Assembly: GCF_003952425.1 (NCBI RefSeq)
Contig: NZ_CP034449.1
Span: 248,001-312,000, forward strand
Source: Mesorhizobium sp. M2A.F.Ca.ET.046.03.2.1
Lineage (GTDB): Bacteria > Pseudomonadota > Alphaproteobacteria > Rhizobiales > Rhizobiaceae
Reading direction: 5' to 3'
DNA length: 64,000 bases
A program made the translations under genes and the position numbers. Of this stretch, positions 33,149-41,756 are shown piece by piece. The number at the start of each line of letters is the position of its first letter. Position 1 is the first letter of the stretch. Below the pieces are notes generated by a model. That model did not search any database and was not told the DNA's origin. It saw only the letters and a program-made list of their open reading frames with translations.

Positions 33149-34198
33149 TTGTCGCCAACATCCTCGATGCGCGCGGTGGTGCTGCGCCGGCCGCTCGACC
33201 TCGACGTCGAGGAGCGCACAACGCCAGGGCCCGGCCCAGGCGAGGTACTGGTGCGCATTGCGCGCGGCGGCATTTGCGGCTCCGACCTGCATTATTTCCG
33301 CCATGGCGGTTTCGGCACTGTGCGCATGAAGGAGCCGATGATCCTCGGCCACGAGATCGCCGGCCGCGTCGAGGCGCTGGGCGCCGGCGTTTCCGGGCCG
33401 GCGGTGGGGACGGCGGTCGCCGTCAATCCCGCCAACCGTTGCGGCGTCTGCGCCTTCTGCCGGGCCGGGCAACCGATCCATTGCCTCGACATGCGCTTCC
33501 TGGGGTCGGCGATGCGCATGCCGCATGTGCAGGGCGGCTTTGCCGAACATCTCGTCTGCCGCGCCAAAAACGCCGTGCCGCTGGCGACGGGCTCCGACCC
33601 TACCGCCGGCGCGTTCGCGGAGCCTCTTGCCGTGACGCTGCATGCCGTCGCCCAGGCGCCGGTCTATGGCAGCCGCGTGCTGATCATGGGCGCTGGACCG
33701 ATCGGCACGCTGCTGGTGCTCGCCGCGCGCTTTGCCGGCGCGCGCGAAGTCGTCGTCACCGATGTGCAGGACAGACCGCTGCAATACGCCGCCAAGATCG
33801 GCGCCGACCGCACGATCAATGTCGCCACACATGCCGAGGCGATGGACGGCTACGCCGCCAACAAGGGGTATTTCGACGTCGTCTTCGAGGCCGCCGGCCA
33901 GGGCGGGACGGTCGCCAGCGCCTTGCCTGTCATCAAGCCGCGCGGGACGCTGGTGGCCGTCGGCCAGGGCGCGACGGCGGAGCTTTCCATGTCGGTCATC
34001 GTCACCAAGGAAATCCAGGTGAAGGGCAGCTTCCGCTTCGACACGGAATTCGCCCTGGCGGTCGACCTGATCGGCTCGGGCCGGATCGACGTCGCGCCGC
34101 TGCTCAGCAACACGCTGCCACTCGCCGAGGCGCGAAAGGCCTTCGAGCTGGCCAGCGACAAATCGCAATCGATGAAGGTGCAAATTGCGTTCGACTGA
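33149..34198 (+). CDS. idnD: L-idonate 5-dehydrogenase-like zinc alcohol dehydrogenase
   Basis: A 349-residue medium-chain dehydrogenase that would oxidise L-idonate to 5-ketogluconate. Catalytic zinc region GGICGSDLHYFRHGGFG and GHEIAGRVEALG, structural zinc cysteines CGVCAFCRAGQPIHC, Rossmann motif GAGPIGTLLVL. GSDLHYFRHGG is typical of idonate dehydrogenases. A TTG at 33149 is preceded by GGAG with correct spacing; ATG 33167 would remove six residues. The next gene overlaps it by 14 bases. The two would convert idonate to gluconate. Confidence 0.85.
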   Translation: MSPTSSMRAVVLRRPLDLDVEERTTPGPGPGEVLVRIARGGICGSDLHYFRHGGFGTVRMKEPMILGHEIAGRVEALGAGVSGPAVGTAVAVNPANRCGVCAFCRAGQPIHCLDMRFLGSAMRMPHVQGGFAEHLVCRAKNAVPLATGSDPTAGAFAEPLAVTLHAVAQAPVYGSRVLIMGAGPIGTLLVLAARFAGAREVVVTDVQDRPLQYAAKIGADRTINVATHAEAMDGYAANKGYFDVVFEAAGQGGTVASALPVIKPRGTLVAVGQGATAELSMSVIVTKEIQVKGSFRFDTEFALAVDLIGSGRIDVAPLLSNTLPLAEARKAFELASDKSQSMKVQIAFD

Positions 34199-34967
34199 TT
34201 ATCTCGGCCGTCTTTTCGGCCTCGAGGGCAGGCATGCCTTCGTCACCGGCGCCAGCCGCGGGCTGGGCCTCGCCTTCGCGGGGGCACTGGCCGCGGCCGG
34301 CGCGCGCGTCACGCTCGGCGGCCGCAAGATGGAGGAGCTGAAGGCTGCCGCCGACAGGCTGCGTGCCGAAGGCCACACGATCGCGGAGTCATTAATCGAC
34401 GTCACCGACACCCAATCGGTCGATGCGGCAATCGCAGCTTCGGAAGCCGACACCGGGCCGATCGACATCCTGGTCAACAATGCCGGCATCCAGCGCCGCG
34501 CGCCGCTGGAGACTTTCTCCGATGCCGACTGGGACGCGCTGATGGCGACCAATCTCGACGGCGTGTTCAAGGTGAGCCGCGCCGCGGTGAAGGGCATGAT
34601 CCAGCGCCGCAAGGGCGTCATCATCAATGTCTCCTCGGTGCAGAGCGCGCTCGCTCGCCCCTCGATCGCGCCTTACGCGGCGAGCAAGGGAGCGATCACC
34701 ATGCTGACCAAGTCGATGGCCGGCGAATGGGGCCAGCACGGCGTGCGCGTCAACGCCATCGCGCCCGGCTATTTCAAGACAGAGCTCAACGCGGCTTTAG
34801 TCGCCGACGAGAAATTCTCGACCTGGCTCACCGGCCGCACGCCGATGCGGCGCTGGGGTGATGTCGAGGAACTGGCTGGCGCGGCGGTGTTCCTGGCATC
34901 GGATGCCGCGAGTTTCGTCACTGGTCAGACGCTGCTGGTGGATGGCGGGATCACCAGTGTGTTGTGA
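34185..34967 (+). CDS. SDR oxidoreductase, probable gluconate 5-dehydrogenase
   Basis: A 260-residue short-chain dehydrogenase: GASRGLG cofactor motif, NNAGIQRRAPLE, catalytic Ser in NVSSVQSALARPSIAPYAASKGA with Tyr and Lys, NAIAPGYFKTELN. LEGRHAFVTGASRGLGLAFA and NAGIQRRAPLE are typical of gluconate 5-dehydrogenase (IdnO/Gno), which reduces 5-ketogluconate. TTG 34185 has AAGGTG just upstream and overlaps the end of the idonate dehydrogenase by 14 bases, so coupling is likely. Dedicated transporters are not next to the pair. Confidence 0.82.
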   Translation: MRSTDYLGRLFGLEGRHAFVTGASRGLGLAFAGALAAAGARVTLGGRKMEELKAAADRLRAEGHTIAESLIDVTDTQSVDAAIAASEADTGPIDILVNNAGIQRRAPLETFSDADWDALMATNLDGVFKVSRAAVKGMIQRRKGVIINVSSVQSALARPSIAPYAASKGAITMLTKSMAGEWGQHGVRVNAIAPGYFKTELNAALVADEKFSTWLTGRTPMRRWGDVEELAGAAVFLASDAASFVTGQTLLVDGGITSVL

Positions 34968-34983
34968 GCCTCATAGGCAACAC

Positions 34984-35466
34984 TCAAACCGGTAGCCTTG
35001 TCTCCCCCACCGACAGATGCCGCTCGATGGGCGGATCGATCTTGGTGTCCTTCGCGAACCCGGTCAACACCCTGTCCACCGACAGCCTGCCCGCCCCGCT
35101 GAGCGCCAGGATGAACATGCCGCCGGCGATGGCGAGATCCTTCTCGAAATGGAGCAGTTCGTTCTGGCTGGCGAAATTGGTGTGGAAGAGGCTTGCCGTC
35201 ATCAGGCAGAACAGGCCGAGCCCGATCGCACCCAGCCGCGCCAGGATGCCGAGCGCCACCGACAGGCCGGCGCCGAGTTGCAGCGCGATGGTGGCAATGA
35301 GCAGCGGCGTGCCGACGCCAAGCGCGGCCATCGCCTTCTGAGCGCCCTCGAAATGCGTCGCCAGTTGCAGTCCCTCATGCACGAAGATCAGGGACAGAAA
35401 CAGCCGGCCGGCCAGCAGGACGACATCCCTGGCGTGCAGTTTTTCGGCAAGTTCGGTCGGTGTCAT
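34984..35466 (-). CDS. DoxX family membrane protein
   Basis: A 160-residue protein with four hydrophobic helices (VVLLAGRLFLSLIFVHEGLQ, LLIATIALQLGAGLSVALGI, LARLGAIGLGLFCLMTASLF, DLAIAGGMFILALSGAGRLS). GRLFLSLIFVHEG near the start and KDLAIAGGMFILA near the end are DoxX signatures. DoxX proteins are linked to thiosulfate:quinone reduction or oxidative-stress complexes in some bacteria, but most are uncharacterised. ATG 35466 gives MTPTELAEKL; the frame extends slightly upstream. Convergent with the SDR gene, 16 bases apart. Confidence 0.82.
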   Translation of the reverse strand: MTPTELAEKLHARDVVLLAGRLFLSLIFVHEGLQLATHFEGAQKAMAALGVGTPLLIATIALQLGAGLSVALGILARLGAIGLGLFCLMTASLFHTNFASQNELLHFEKDLAIAGGMFILALSGAGRLSVDRVLTGFAKDTKIDPPIERHLSVGETRLPV

Positions 35467-35633
35467 CGTTGGCTCCAATTCTTGGACGCAGGTAGCCGCC
35501 ACGCGCCCGGGTGGACGCGCGCTCGAGGTTGAAAGGTCGGAGCCGGCGCGAGGGAGAGGAACGCCGGCTCCGGTTTTCGGGGGCTACCGCGGTGGCGCCC
35601 AAAAAAGTTGGCACTGAAGGGAGAGGGCAGCGC

Positions 35634-35692
35634 AAGGTCCCCTCTCCGGCCGCTTCGCGGCCACCTCTCCCCACTTCGTGGGGCGAGGAACG
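35634..35692. repeat. Short copy of the type C repeat (C4)
   Basis: CCCCTCTCCGGCCGCTTCGC then GGCCACCTCTCCCCACTTCG and TGGGGCGAGGAA; matches the half of C1 and C3 with GGCCGC and ACCTCTCCCC. It lies 3' of the TPR gene. Confidence 0.65.
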
Positions 35693-35699
35693 GGCTGAA

Positions 35700-36161
35700 C
35701 TACTTCGTCACCTTCGTGTCGATCGCCTGCTTGAGGTCGGAAAGCTCCTCGCAGCCCGACGGGCACAGCTTCTCCAGTGAGGCGAGCTGCTCGTTGGCCT
35801 TGGCCATGTCGCCGGTCTCGACATAGAGCTCGCCCAGATATTCATGCGCGGCCTTGTGGTCGGGCTTAAGCTCCAGCGCCTTGGTGTAGTAGGTCAGCGA
35901 GGTCTGATAGTCGCCGGTCTTGCGCAGCGTGAAGCCGAGCAGGTTGTAGACGTCGGCCTGCTGGGTGTCCTGCGCCAGGTCGCGCAGATCGGCCAGCGCG
36001 CCCTTATAGTCCTTGGCGTCGATCTTGGCCTTCACCGCCGTCAGGTCGGGCGCATCGGCGCCTTCGATGTCGTCCACGGCATAGGCTGGAACGGCGATGG
36101 CGATCGGGGCCGCGGTCAAGACCGCAATGGCGCCGAGCGCCGCGAAAGTTAAGTGTTTCAT
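35700..36161 (-). CDS. Secreted TPR protein
   Basis: A 153-residue protein with a signal peptide (MKHLTFAALGAIAVLTAAPI, likely cut after AYA) and two or three tetratricopeptide repeats (KAKIDAKDYKGALADLRDL, YNLLGFTLRKTGDYQTSLTY, LELKPDHKAAHEYLGELYVE). TPR units usually hold protein partners; here it would act in the periplasm. Two cysteines near the end (LCPSGCEEL) could form a disulfide. It lies 35 bases from the MBL-fold gene in the same direction, so the two may be co-transcribed. Confidence 0.82.
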   Translation of the reverse strand: MKHLTFAALGAIAVLTAAPIAIAVPAYAVDDIEGADAPDLTAVKAKIDAKDYKGALADLRDLAQDTQQADVYNLLGFTLRKTGDYQTSLTYYTKALELKPDHKAAHEYLGELYVETGDMAKANEQLASLEKLCPSGCEELSDLKQAIDTKVTK

Positions 36162-36196
36162 TGGAGTGTCGCTTTCTGTTCACGATCCGAGTGAGA

Positions 36197-37168
36197 TCAG
36201 ATCTGGGTCGGGGTGAAGGCGTAGGCATTGCCGTCCTTGACGAAGCTGCCTGTGCCGGGGAACGGGAAGTGCGAGCCGCAGATGCGGACATTGTCGGCGA
36301 TCACCTGGTCAATGATCCGGTGCCGCGTGGTGATCGCCGTCGGACCGTCCTGGTCGTAGGCGCCCTGCCATTCGGGATGCGGGGCAAGCAGCGCCGGCAC
36401 GTACATGGTGTCGGCCGAGACGAGGAATTGCTCGGCGCCGGCATCGACATGGTAGACCGAATGGCCAGGCGTATGGCCGGGCGCCGCCATGAGGCGGATG
36501 CCGGGCACCACTTCCGCGCCATCGTCGACCAGCTTCCAGTTCTTCCATTTCGGAAAATTCTCGGCGATGCGCTTGCCCGCCGGCTTGCGGCCCTCGGGCA
36601 GCTTGGCGAGGCGGCTCGGATCCGTCCACCAATTGTATTCGGTGGCGTTGACGATCAGCTCGGCATTGGGGAACACCGGATCGTTGGTGCCCTTCTCCAT
36701 CAGGCCCCAGACATGGTCCGGATGGAAATGCGAGATCAGAATGGTGTCGATCGCCTTGTAGTCGATGCCCGCGGCCTTCATGTTGGCCGGCAGATGCGTG
36801 GCGTTGGCCTGCCACTGGCCGACGCCGGAACCGGCGTCCATCATGATGGTGCGGCCGTTCATCTTGAGCACCACGACGGTGAGCGGAATCGGCATGAAGT
36901 CGGTGGTCAATCCTGCCTTGGCGAGTGCCGCCTTGGTGTCGTCGACCGAGACGTCCTTGATGAAGGCCGGGTCGTGGGGCTTGCGCCAAATGCCGTCATA
37001 GACGGCGGTGACCTCGAGCGAGCCGACCTTGTATTTGTAGAAGCCGACCAGCGGCTCGACCGGGGTTTCGGCGTGGGCCGCGGGCGCGAATTCGAGCTTG
37101 CCGGCAATGCCGAAGGCGGCAGCGGCGGCGGCTGATCCGAGCACCATGCGGCGTGTCATGTTGAACAT
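36197..37168 (-). CDS. Tat-exported MBL-fold hydrolase, methyl-parathion-hydrolase-like
   Basis: A 323-residue metallohydrolase. A twin-arginine signal opens it (NMTRRMVLGSAAAAAAFGIAG). The zinc motif HFHPDHVWGL, then APGHTPGHSVYH and the downstream metal residues (SADTMYVP, SHFPFPG) are present. GFYKYKVGSLEVTAVYDG at the mature N-terminus resembles methyl parathion hydrolase and lactonase relatives, so an ester or lactone is a plausible substrate. GAGGAG precedes ATG 37168. Folding in the cytoplasm with metal would explain Tat export. Confidence 0.88.
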   Translation of the reverse strand: MFNMTRRMVLGSAAAAAAFGIAGKLEFAPAAHAETPVEPLVGFYKYKVGSLEVTAVYDGIWRKPHDPAFIKDVSVDDTKAALAKAGLTTDFMPIPLTVVVLKMNGRTIMMDAGSGVGQWQANATHLPANMKAAGIDYKAIDTILISHFHPDHVWGLMEKGTNDPVFPNAELIVNATEYNWWTDPSRLAKLPEGRKPAGKRIAENFPKWKNWKLVDDGAEVVPGIRLMAAPGHTPGHSVYHVDAGAEQFLVSADTMYVPALLAPHPEWQGAYDQDGPTAITTRHRIIDQVIADNVRICGSHFPFPGTGSFVKDGNAYAFTPTQI

Positions 37169-37267
37169 CAGAAATCTCCTCTAGTGGCTGCGGGTTGCGT
37201 CAGGTTTCAGGCGGTATGAGAGATTGGCGGAGGGCCCGGTGCGACCCTCCGCCGGCTGCGGAAGCCG

Positions 37268-37302
37268 GTGCCGGCCGGTCCGACTGAAAGACCGACCGGC
37301 AC
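37268..37302 (-). terminator. Hairpin 3' of the DUF680-like gene
   Basis: GTGCCGGCCGGTC (37268-37280) and GACCGACCGGCAC (37290-37302) form a 13-bp stem with one mismatch. No T-run follows on either strand, so termination is only suggested. Confidence 0.4.
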
Positions 37303-37386
37303 AGGGGAGATCGGGACTTCGGCTCCGAGCCCTGCGAGGCGTGCCTTCCCCGCCCGGATCGGGACGTTCAGCCCCAAGCTCCTAGC

Positions 37387-37596
37387 TCAGCGACCCCAGA
37401 TGCCCTGGCCAGGCTCATCCGCAGCGATCTTGGCCGCCGGCTTCATGTCGTGACGGTCCAGCTTCACGATGGAAGCAGTGGTGGTGGTGTCGACGGCGGC
37501 TGCGTGCTGGGCGGCCGCGGAGAAGTGGTCGCTGCCGGCAAAGGCGCCGCCGGTGGCAAGGAGGATGGCGACTGCGGTGAGGGCGATCTTGTTCAT
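37387..37596 (-). CDS. Small secreted DUF680-like protein
   Basis: A 69-residue protein: signal peptide MNKIALTAVAILLATGGAFA, then a short polar mature part (GSDHFSAAAQHAAAVDTTT, TASIVKLDRHDMKP, ending GQGIWGR). DUF680 proteins with this start and the GSDH mature end are abundant in Mesorhizobium; their function is unknown. GGAG lies upstream of ATG 37596. It stands alone. Confidence 0.78.
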   Translation of the reverse strand: MNKIALTAVAILLATGGAFAGSDHFSAAAQHAAAVDTTTTASIVKLDRHDMKPAAKIAADEPGQGIWGR

Positions 37597-37824
37597 ATGC
37601 GTATTCTCCGGGTTGGTTGATGCGTGCCTTGGGAGGATGGCCTCGCTACAGCCAAGACCCGGAAGGCTCGGGCTTTATTCCCGGGGGGCGGAGAATCTTT
37701 TCAGGGCGCGATACAAATCGCGACCCGTCCGGATGAAACGGGAAGCCGCGGCCAGTTAGCCGGCGTTAAGCATCGCTCCAGCTTTTGGGCTGAAAATAAC
37801 CTGCCAAGCTGCCAGTGACGCAAC

Positions 37825-40539
37825 TTGAAGCCGGTCCGGAAGTTTAAATTTAAGCACTTCCTGCTAGCTTCAACCGATGGATTTCTGTCCGCGAAAGGTA
37901 TTCGTGTCGAATTGACCGGGACTGGTTTCAATATCGGCCGTATCAGACAGGCCGTTTTCTCTTCCGCCAACTTGCCGGCGGCGATCGCTGTGTTCGTGCT
38001 TGCGATCTGCGCGCTCTTCGTCGATCAGCAAAACAGAAAAGTCTCCGACCAGCTGTTGCGCGCCGACGTGCTCGCCAAGGTCAACATCATCCGCGCCAAG
38101 CTCGAGGGAAACATAAACGGCAACCTGCAGCTGGTGCAGGGCCTTGCTTCGGCGGTGACGACCGAGCCGTATATGGGGCAACAGCGATTTGCGGCGCTCG
38201 CCGCGAACCTGTTCAAGGAGAAATCACAGCTGCGCAACATTGCCGGCGCGCCCGACCTTGTGATCTCGTTGATGTACCCGATGAAAGGCAACGAAAAGGC
38301 GCTCGGGCTCGACTACCGCAAGAACGAAGCACAGCGCATGGCGGCGCTGCGGGCGCGCGACCAGCGCGCCTTGGTCCTGGCGGGTCCGGTAGACCTCGTC
38401 CAGGGCGGCCGAGGCTTCATCGGCAGGATTCCGATTTTCGTACCGACAGTGGGCGGCGGTGACCGGTTCTGGGGCATTCTCTCCGCCGTCATCGATGTCG
38501 ACAGGCTCTTTGCCGCAAGCGGCCTCACCGACCCGGACCTCGATATCGAGGTCGCCCTGACAGGCAAGGACGCGCTGGGCGGCGGCGGCCAGCGCTTCTT
38601 CGGCAGCGAGAACGTGGTCAACGGCAACCCGGTAACGGCCGAAGTGGGACTTCCGCTGGGGTCCTGGCAATTGTCGGCGATACCGAAACACGGCTGGCCG
38701 GCCACGCCGAAGAATGAGGCCACCTTGTGGGCAACGGTGGCGCTGGCCGGCGCGCTGATTGTGTTGCCCATCCTGATAGCCGGTTGGTTGTTCGGCGAGA
38801 GACAGAATAATTACGCGGAGCTGCGGCGGCTTTCCCAACGCCTTGAGCTTGCGCTAGATGCCTCGGGCATCGGCGTATGGGAACACGACCTCGCCACCTC
38901 GCAGCTCGTGTGGGACGATCGCCTCAACGAGATCTATGGCAGGCCGGCTGACGGCCGGCCGCGTGGCTATGACGACTGGGCGCTGACCATTCATCCAGAC
39001 GACCTGGAGCGCGCAAGAAGGGACTTCGACACGGCGGCAGCAACCCAAGGCCGCTATTCCTCGCAGTACCGTCTTCTCCTTCCTGACGGCACCGTCCGCC
39101 ATGTGCGCACCCGGGCAGGCTTCCTGCAGGACGTCGACGACACGCCCAAGATGATCGGCGCTGAATGGGACGTGACCAGCGACGTCCTGCTCAATGAGAA
39201 TCTGGTGCATGAGCGGCAATTGTCGGAATCGAAGAATGCCGAACTTGAGACCGCCAAGGCGCGCATCGAGCACGTTGCGCTGCATGATTCTCTGACGGGC
39301 CTGCCCAATCGCCGCTATCTTGATGAGATGCTGGCCGGGGCGCACGATGATCGCACTGCCTTGCTGCATCTCGACCTCGACCGCTTCAAGCACATCAACG
39401 ACACGCTCGGCCATGCGGCAGGCGACGCCATGCTCATGCATGCCTCGAAGGTCATCAAGGCCAACGTCCGGGCGGCCGACTTCGTGGCGCGCATCGGCGG
39501 GGACGAGTTCATCGTGGTGTGCCGCGGACGCAGGGACGATGAACTCGCCGCACTCGCGGACCGGATCATCGAAGAGATGCGCCAACCCGTCGACTATAAG
39601 GGCCACCAATGCCGGTTTGGGGTCAGCATCGGGATTGCGGCCAATAGCGGCATCGATGCCAAGCAATTGCTGGTCAATGCCGACCTCGCGCTCTACCGAG
39701 CCAAGAGCCGAGGGCGCAACCGTTATGAGTTCTTCAACGAAGAGCTGCAAAGCGAGATCGTGAAGACCAAGCAAACTGCCGACGAGATTCTCGGCGGCTT
39801 GGAGCGCAACGAGTTCATTGCCTATTACCAGCCGCAGTTCGACGCCAACACGCTCGAGATCGTCGGTGTCGAAGCGCTGTCGCGCTGGCGCCATCCACAG
39901 CGCGGCATCCTCGGCCCCGACGTGTTCCTCCAGGTGGCCGAGGAATTGAACGTGGTCTCGCTCATCGACCGCACGATCCTCGAACAAACGCTCGAGAATT
40001 TCCAGCGCTGGTCGCTCGACGGGCTCAACATCCCGCGCGTGTCGGTCAATGTCTCGGCACGAAGGCTGGAAGACAAGGATCTCATCAACGGCCTGCGCAA
40101 GCTGGCGATCAAGAAGGGAACCGTTTCATTCGAGCTCGTGGAGTCTATCTTTCTCGACGAGCACGACGACCTTGTCGCTTGGAACATCGAGCACATCAAG
40201 GAACTCGGAATCGACATCGAGATCGACGATTTCGGCACGGGCTACGCATCGGTCGTCAGCCTGCTCAAACTGCAACCGCGCCGTCTCAAGATCGACCGGC
40301 AGCTCGTCACGCCGATAACCGGCTCGCCGGCGCAGCGGCGGCTGGTGTCGTCAATCATAGAGATCGGCAAATCGCTCGGCATCGGGGTCGTGGCGGAAGG
40401 CGTCGAGACGATGGAACATGCGCGCATCCTGAAAGAGCTTGGCTGCGACATCCTGCAGGGCTACGCCTTCGGGCGCCCGATGGACGCAACATCCTTCAGG
40501 ATCTTCGCGCAGTCGCGGGAGTGGCTGGCAGCGGGATAG
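37825..40539 (+). CDS. Membrane CHASE-like/PAS/GGDEF/EAL protein
   Basis: Up to 904 residues. Two membrane helices (LPAAIAVFVLAICALFV; TLWATVALAGALIVLPILIA) flank an extracytoplasmic CHASE-like sensor (QRFAALAANLFKEKSQLRNI, VISLMYPMKGNEKALGLDYR). A PAS domain follows (LALDASGIGVWEHDLATSQ), then GGDEF at 558-562 with RAAD five residues before it (a normal inhibitory site) and EAL at 683 with DDFGTG further on. Both c-di-GMP synthase and phosphodiesterase halves look catalytically intact. The start is unsure: TTG 37825 lacks a ribosome site and a TTG at 37912 is possible. Confidence 0.9.
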   Translation: MKPVRKFKFKHFLLASTDGFLSAKGIRVELTGTGFNIGRIRQAVFSSANLPAAIAVFVLAICALFVDQQNRKVSDQLLRADVLAKVNIIRAKLEGNINGNLQLVQGLASAVTTEPYMGQQRFAALAANLFKEKSQLRNIAGAPDLVISLMYPMKGNEKALGLDYRKNEAQRMAALRARDQRALVLAGPVDLVQGGRGFIGRIPIFVPTVGGGDRFWGILSAVIDVDRLFAASGLTDPDLDIEVALTGKDALGGGGQRFFGSENVVNGNPVTAEVGLPLGSWQLSAIPKHGWPATPKNEATLWATVALAGALIVLPILIAGWLFGERQNNYAELRRLSQRLELALDASGIGVWEHDLATSQLVWDDRLNEIYGRPADGRPRGYDDWALTIHPDDLERARRDFDTAAATQGRYSSQYRLLLPDGTVRHVRTRAGFLQDVDDTPKMIGAEWDVTSDVLLNENLVHERQLSESKNAELETAKARIEHVALHDSLTGLPNRRYLDEMLAGAHDDRTALLHLDLDRFKHINDTLGHAAGDAMLMHASKVIKANVRAADFVARIGGDEFIVVCRGRRDDELAALADRIIEEMRQPVDYKGHQCRFGVSIGIAANSGIDAKQLLVNADLALYRAKSRGRNRYEFFNEELQSEIVKTKQTADEILGGLERNEFIAYYQPQFDANTLEIVGVEALSRWRHPQRGILGPDVFLQVAEELNVVSLIDRTILEQTLENFQRWSLDGLNIPRVSVNVSARRLEDKDLINGLRKLAIKKGTVSFELVESIFLDEHDDLVAWNIEHIKELGIDIEIDDFGTGYASVVSLLKLQPRRLKIDRQLVTPITGSPAQRRLVSSIIEIGKSLGIGVVAEGVETMEHARILKELGCDILQGYAFGRPMDATSFRIFAQSREWLAAG

Positions 40540-40750
40540 CGATGCCGGCTCACCGAGCTGCCATTTGACCGGGCTGTTGCCGGCTGCACGACCCGTTCGG
40601 CAAGCGGGCAAACGACAGGACAGCCCTGCCGAGAGGGAGACCCGCTGAAAACCCGGTCATCAAACTGTCACACCAGGCGGCAATCGCCATGGTAGGTTTG
40701 CCGCGGCCGCCCCCGCGACCCCGACCGCATCAAGAACCGGCGAAGCCGCC

Positions 40751-41746
40751 ATGAACATCGCCCTCCCCGCCGAAGACACTGATCTCTCGCCCTATCTGCC
40801 GGACGAGCACGGGCTGTTCTTCATCTACCATTTCAAGGCCGATGGTTCCCGCACCGCCGATCCCGCCGAGGCGCATTGGAGCTGGCGCAGCTACCAGATC
40901 ACCGACATGCGCGCCCGCCACGAGATCGGCGCCGAGACGGCCCTGCCGGCGCCGGTGCGCGACGCCTTCCTGTCGCCAAGCCATGGCTGCCAGATCGATT
41001 TCGATGACGACTTCCTCTATGGCGACCTGCCGGACCTCAGGCACGATTTTGCCGAGACGCGCGGACTCACGCATTTCCGCTTCGCCTTCAACGACAAGAT
41101 GCTGGTCGGCGCCCGCAAGCAGCCGCTGGAATCGGTCGACAAGATCCGCAAGCTGGTAGAGAGCGGCACACGGAAATTCCGCACGCCGGCCGAGCTGATC
41201 GAAGCGGTGATGGGCCAGTCGCTCGACGGCATGGCGGCCGAGCTCGACAAGATGGGCAACACGCTCGACGGCATCGAGGATCGCATCGTGTGCAATGCAT
41301 GGCACAATGAGCGCCAGGCGCTGGTCGACGCGCGCCGGCAGCTGGTGCTGATCCACCGGCAGATGGCGACGCTCACCAGCCTCTTCCGCCACCTCGACCA
41401 TTCGCATCGCAACGAGCTGCCCGACCCGATCAACGACATGGCCACACGCCTCTCGCACCGGGCGCATACGCTGCATCATGACGGCGAGCAGCTGCAGGCG
41501 CGCACGCGGCTGCTGCAGGATGAGCTGATGGCGAAGCTTACCGAGCAGTCGAACCAGCTGCTCTACATCCTCTCCGTCATGACGGCGGTCCTGTTGCCGA
41601 CGACCATCATTTCTGGCCTGTTCGGCATGAATGTCGGCGGCGTGCCGCTGGTCGACACGCCGCACGGCTTTTGGGTGGTGACGGCGATCTCGGTCGTCAT
41701 AGCCGGCGTTGTTTACAAGATCGTGCGACGGCTCGGGCGCGTGTAG
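40751..41746 (+). CDS. zntB: CorA-family divalent cation transporter, ZntB-like
   Basis: A 331-residue protein. The long cytoplasmic N-domain (FRFAFNDKMLVGARKQPLES, LDGMAAELDKMGNTLDGIED) leads to a coiled region and two C-terminal helices, the first ending with the CorA signature GMNVGG after LLPTTIISGLF. The ZntB branch moves zinc; the family is set by GMN rather than substrate. Intracellular acidic residues near the start may bind metal. It is convergent with rarD, 10 bases away. Confidence 0.87.
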   Translation: MNIALPAEDTDLSPYLPDEHGLFFIYHFKADGSRTADPAEAHWSWRSYQITDMRARHEIGAETALPAPVRDAFLSPSHGCQIDFDDDFLYGDLPDLRHDFAETRGLTHFRFAFNDKMLVGARKQPLESVDKIRKLVESGTRKFRTPAELIEAVMGQSLDGMAAELDKMGNTLDGIEDRIVCNAWHNERQALVDARRQLVLIHRQMATLTSLFRHLDHSHRNELPDPINDMATRLSHRAHTLHHDGEQLQARTRLLQDELMAKLTEQSNQLLYILSVMTAVLLPTTIISGLFGMNVGGVPLVDTPHGFWVVTAISVVIAGVVYKIVRRLGRV

Positions 41747-41756
41747 GGCGCCGATC

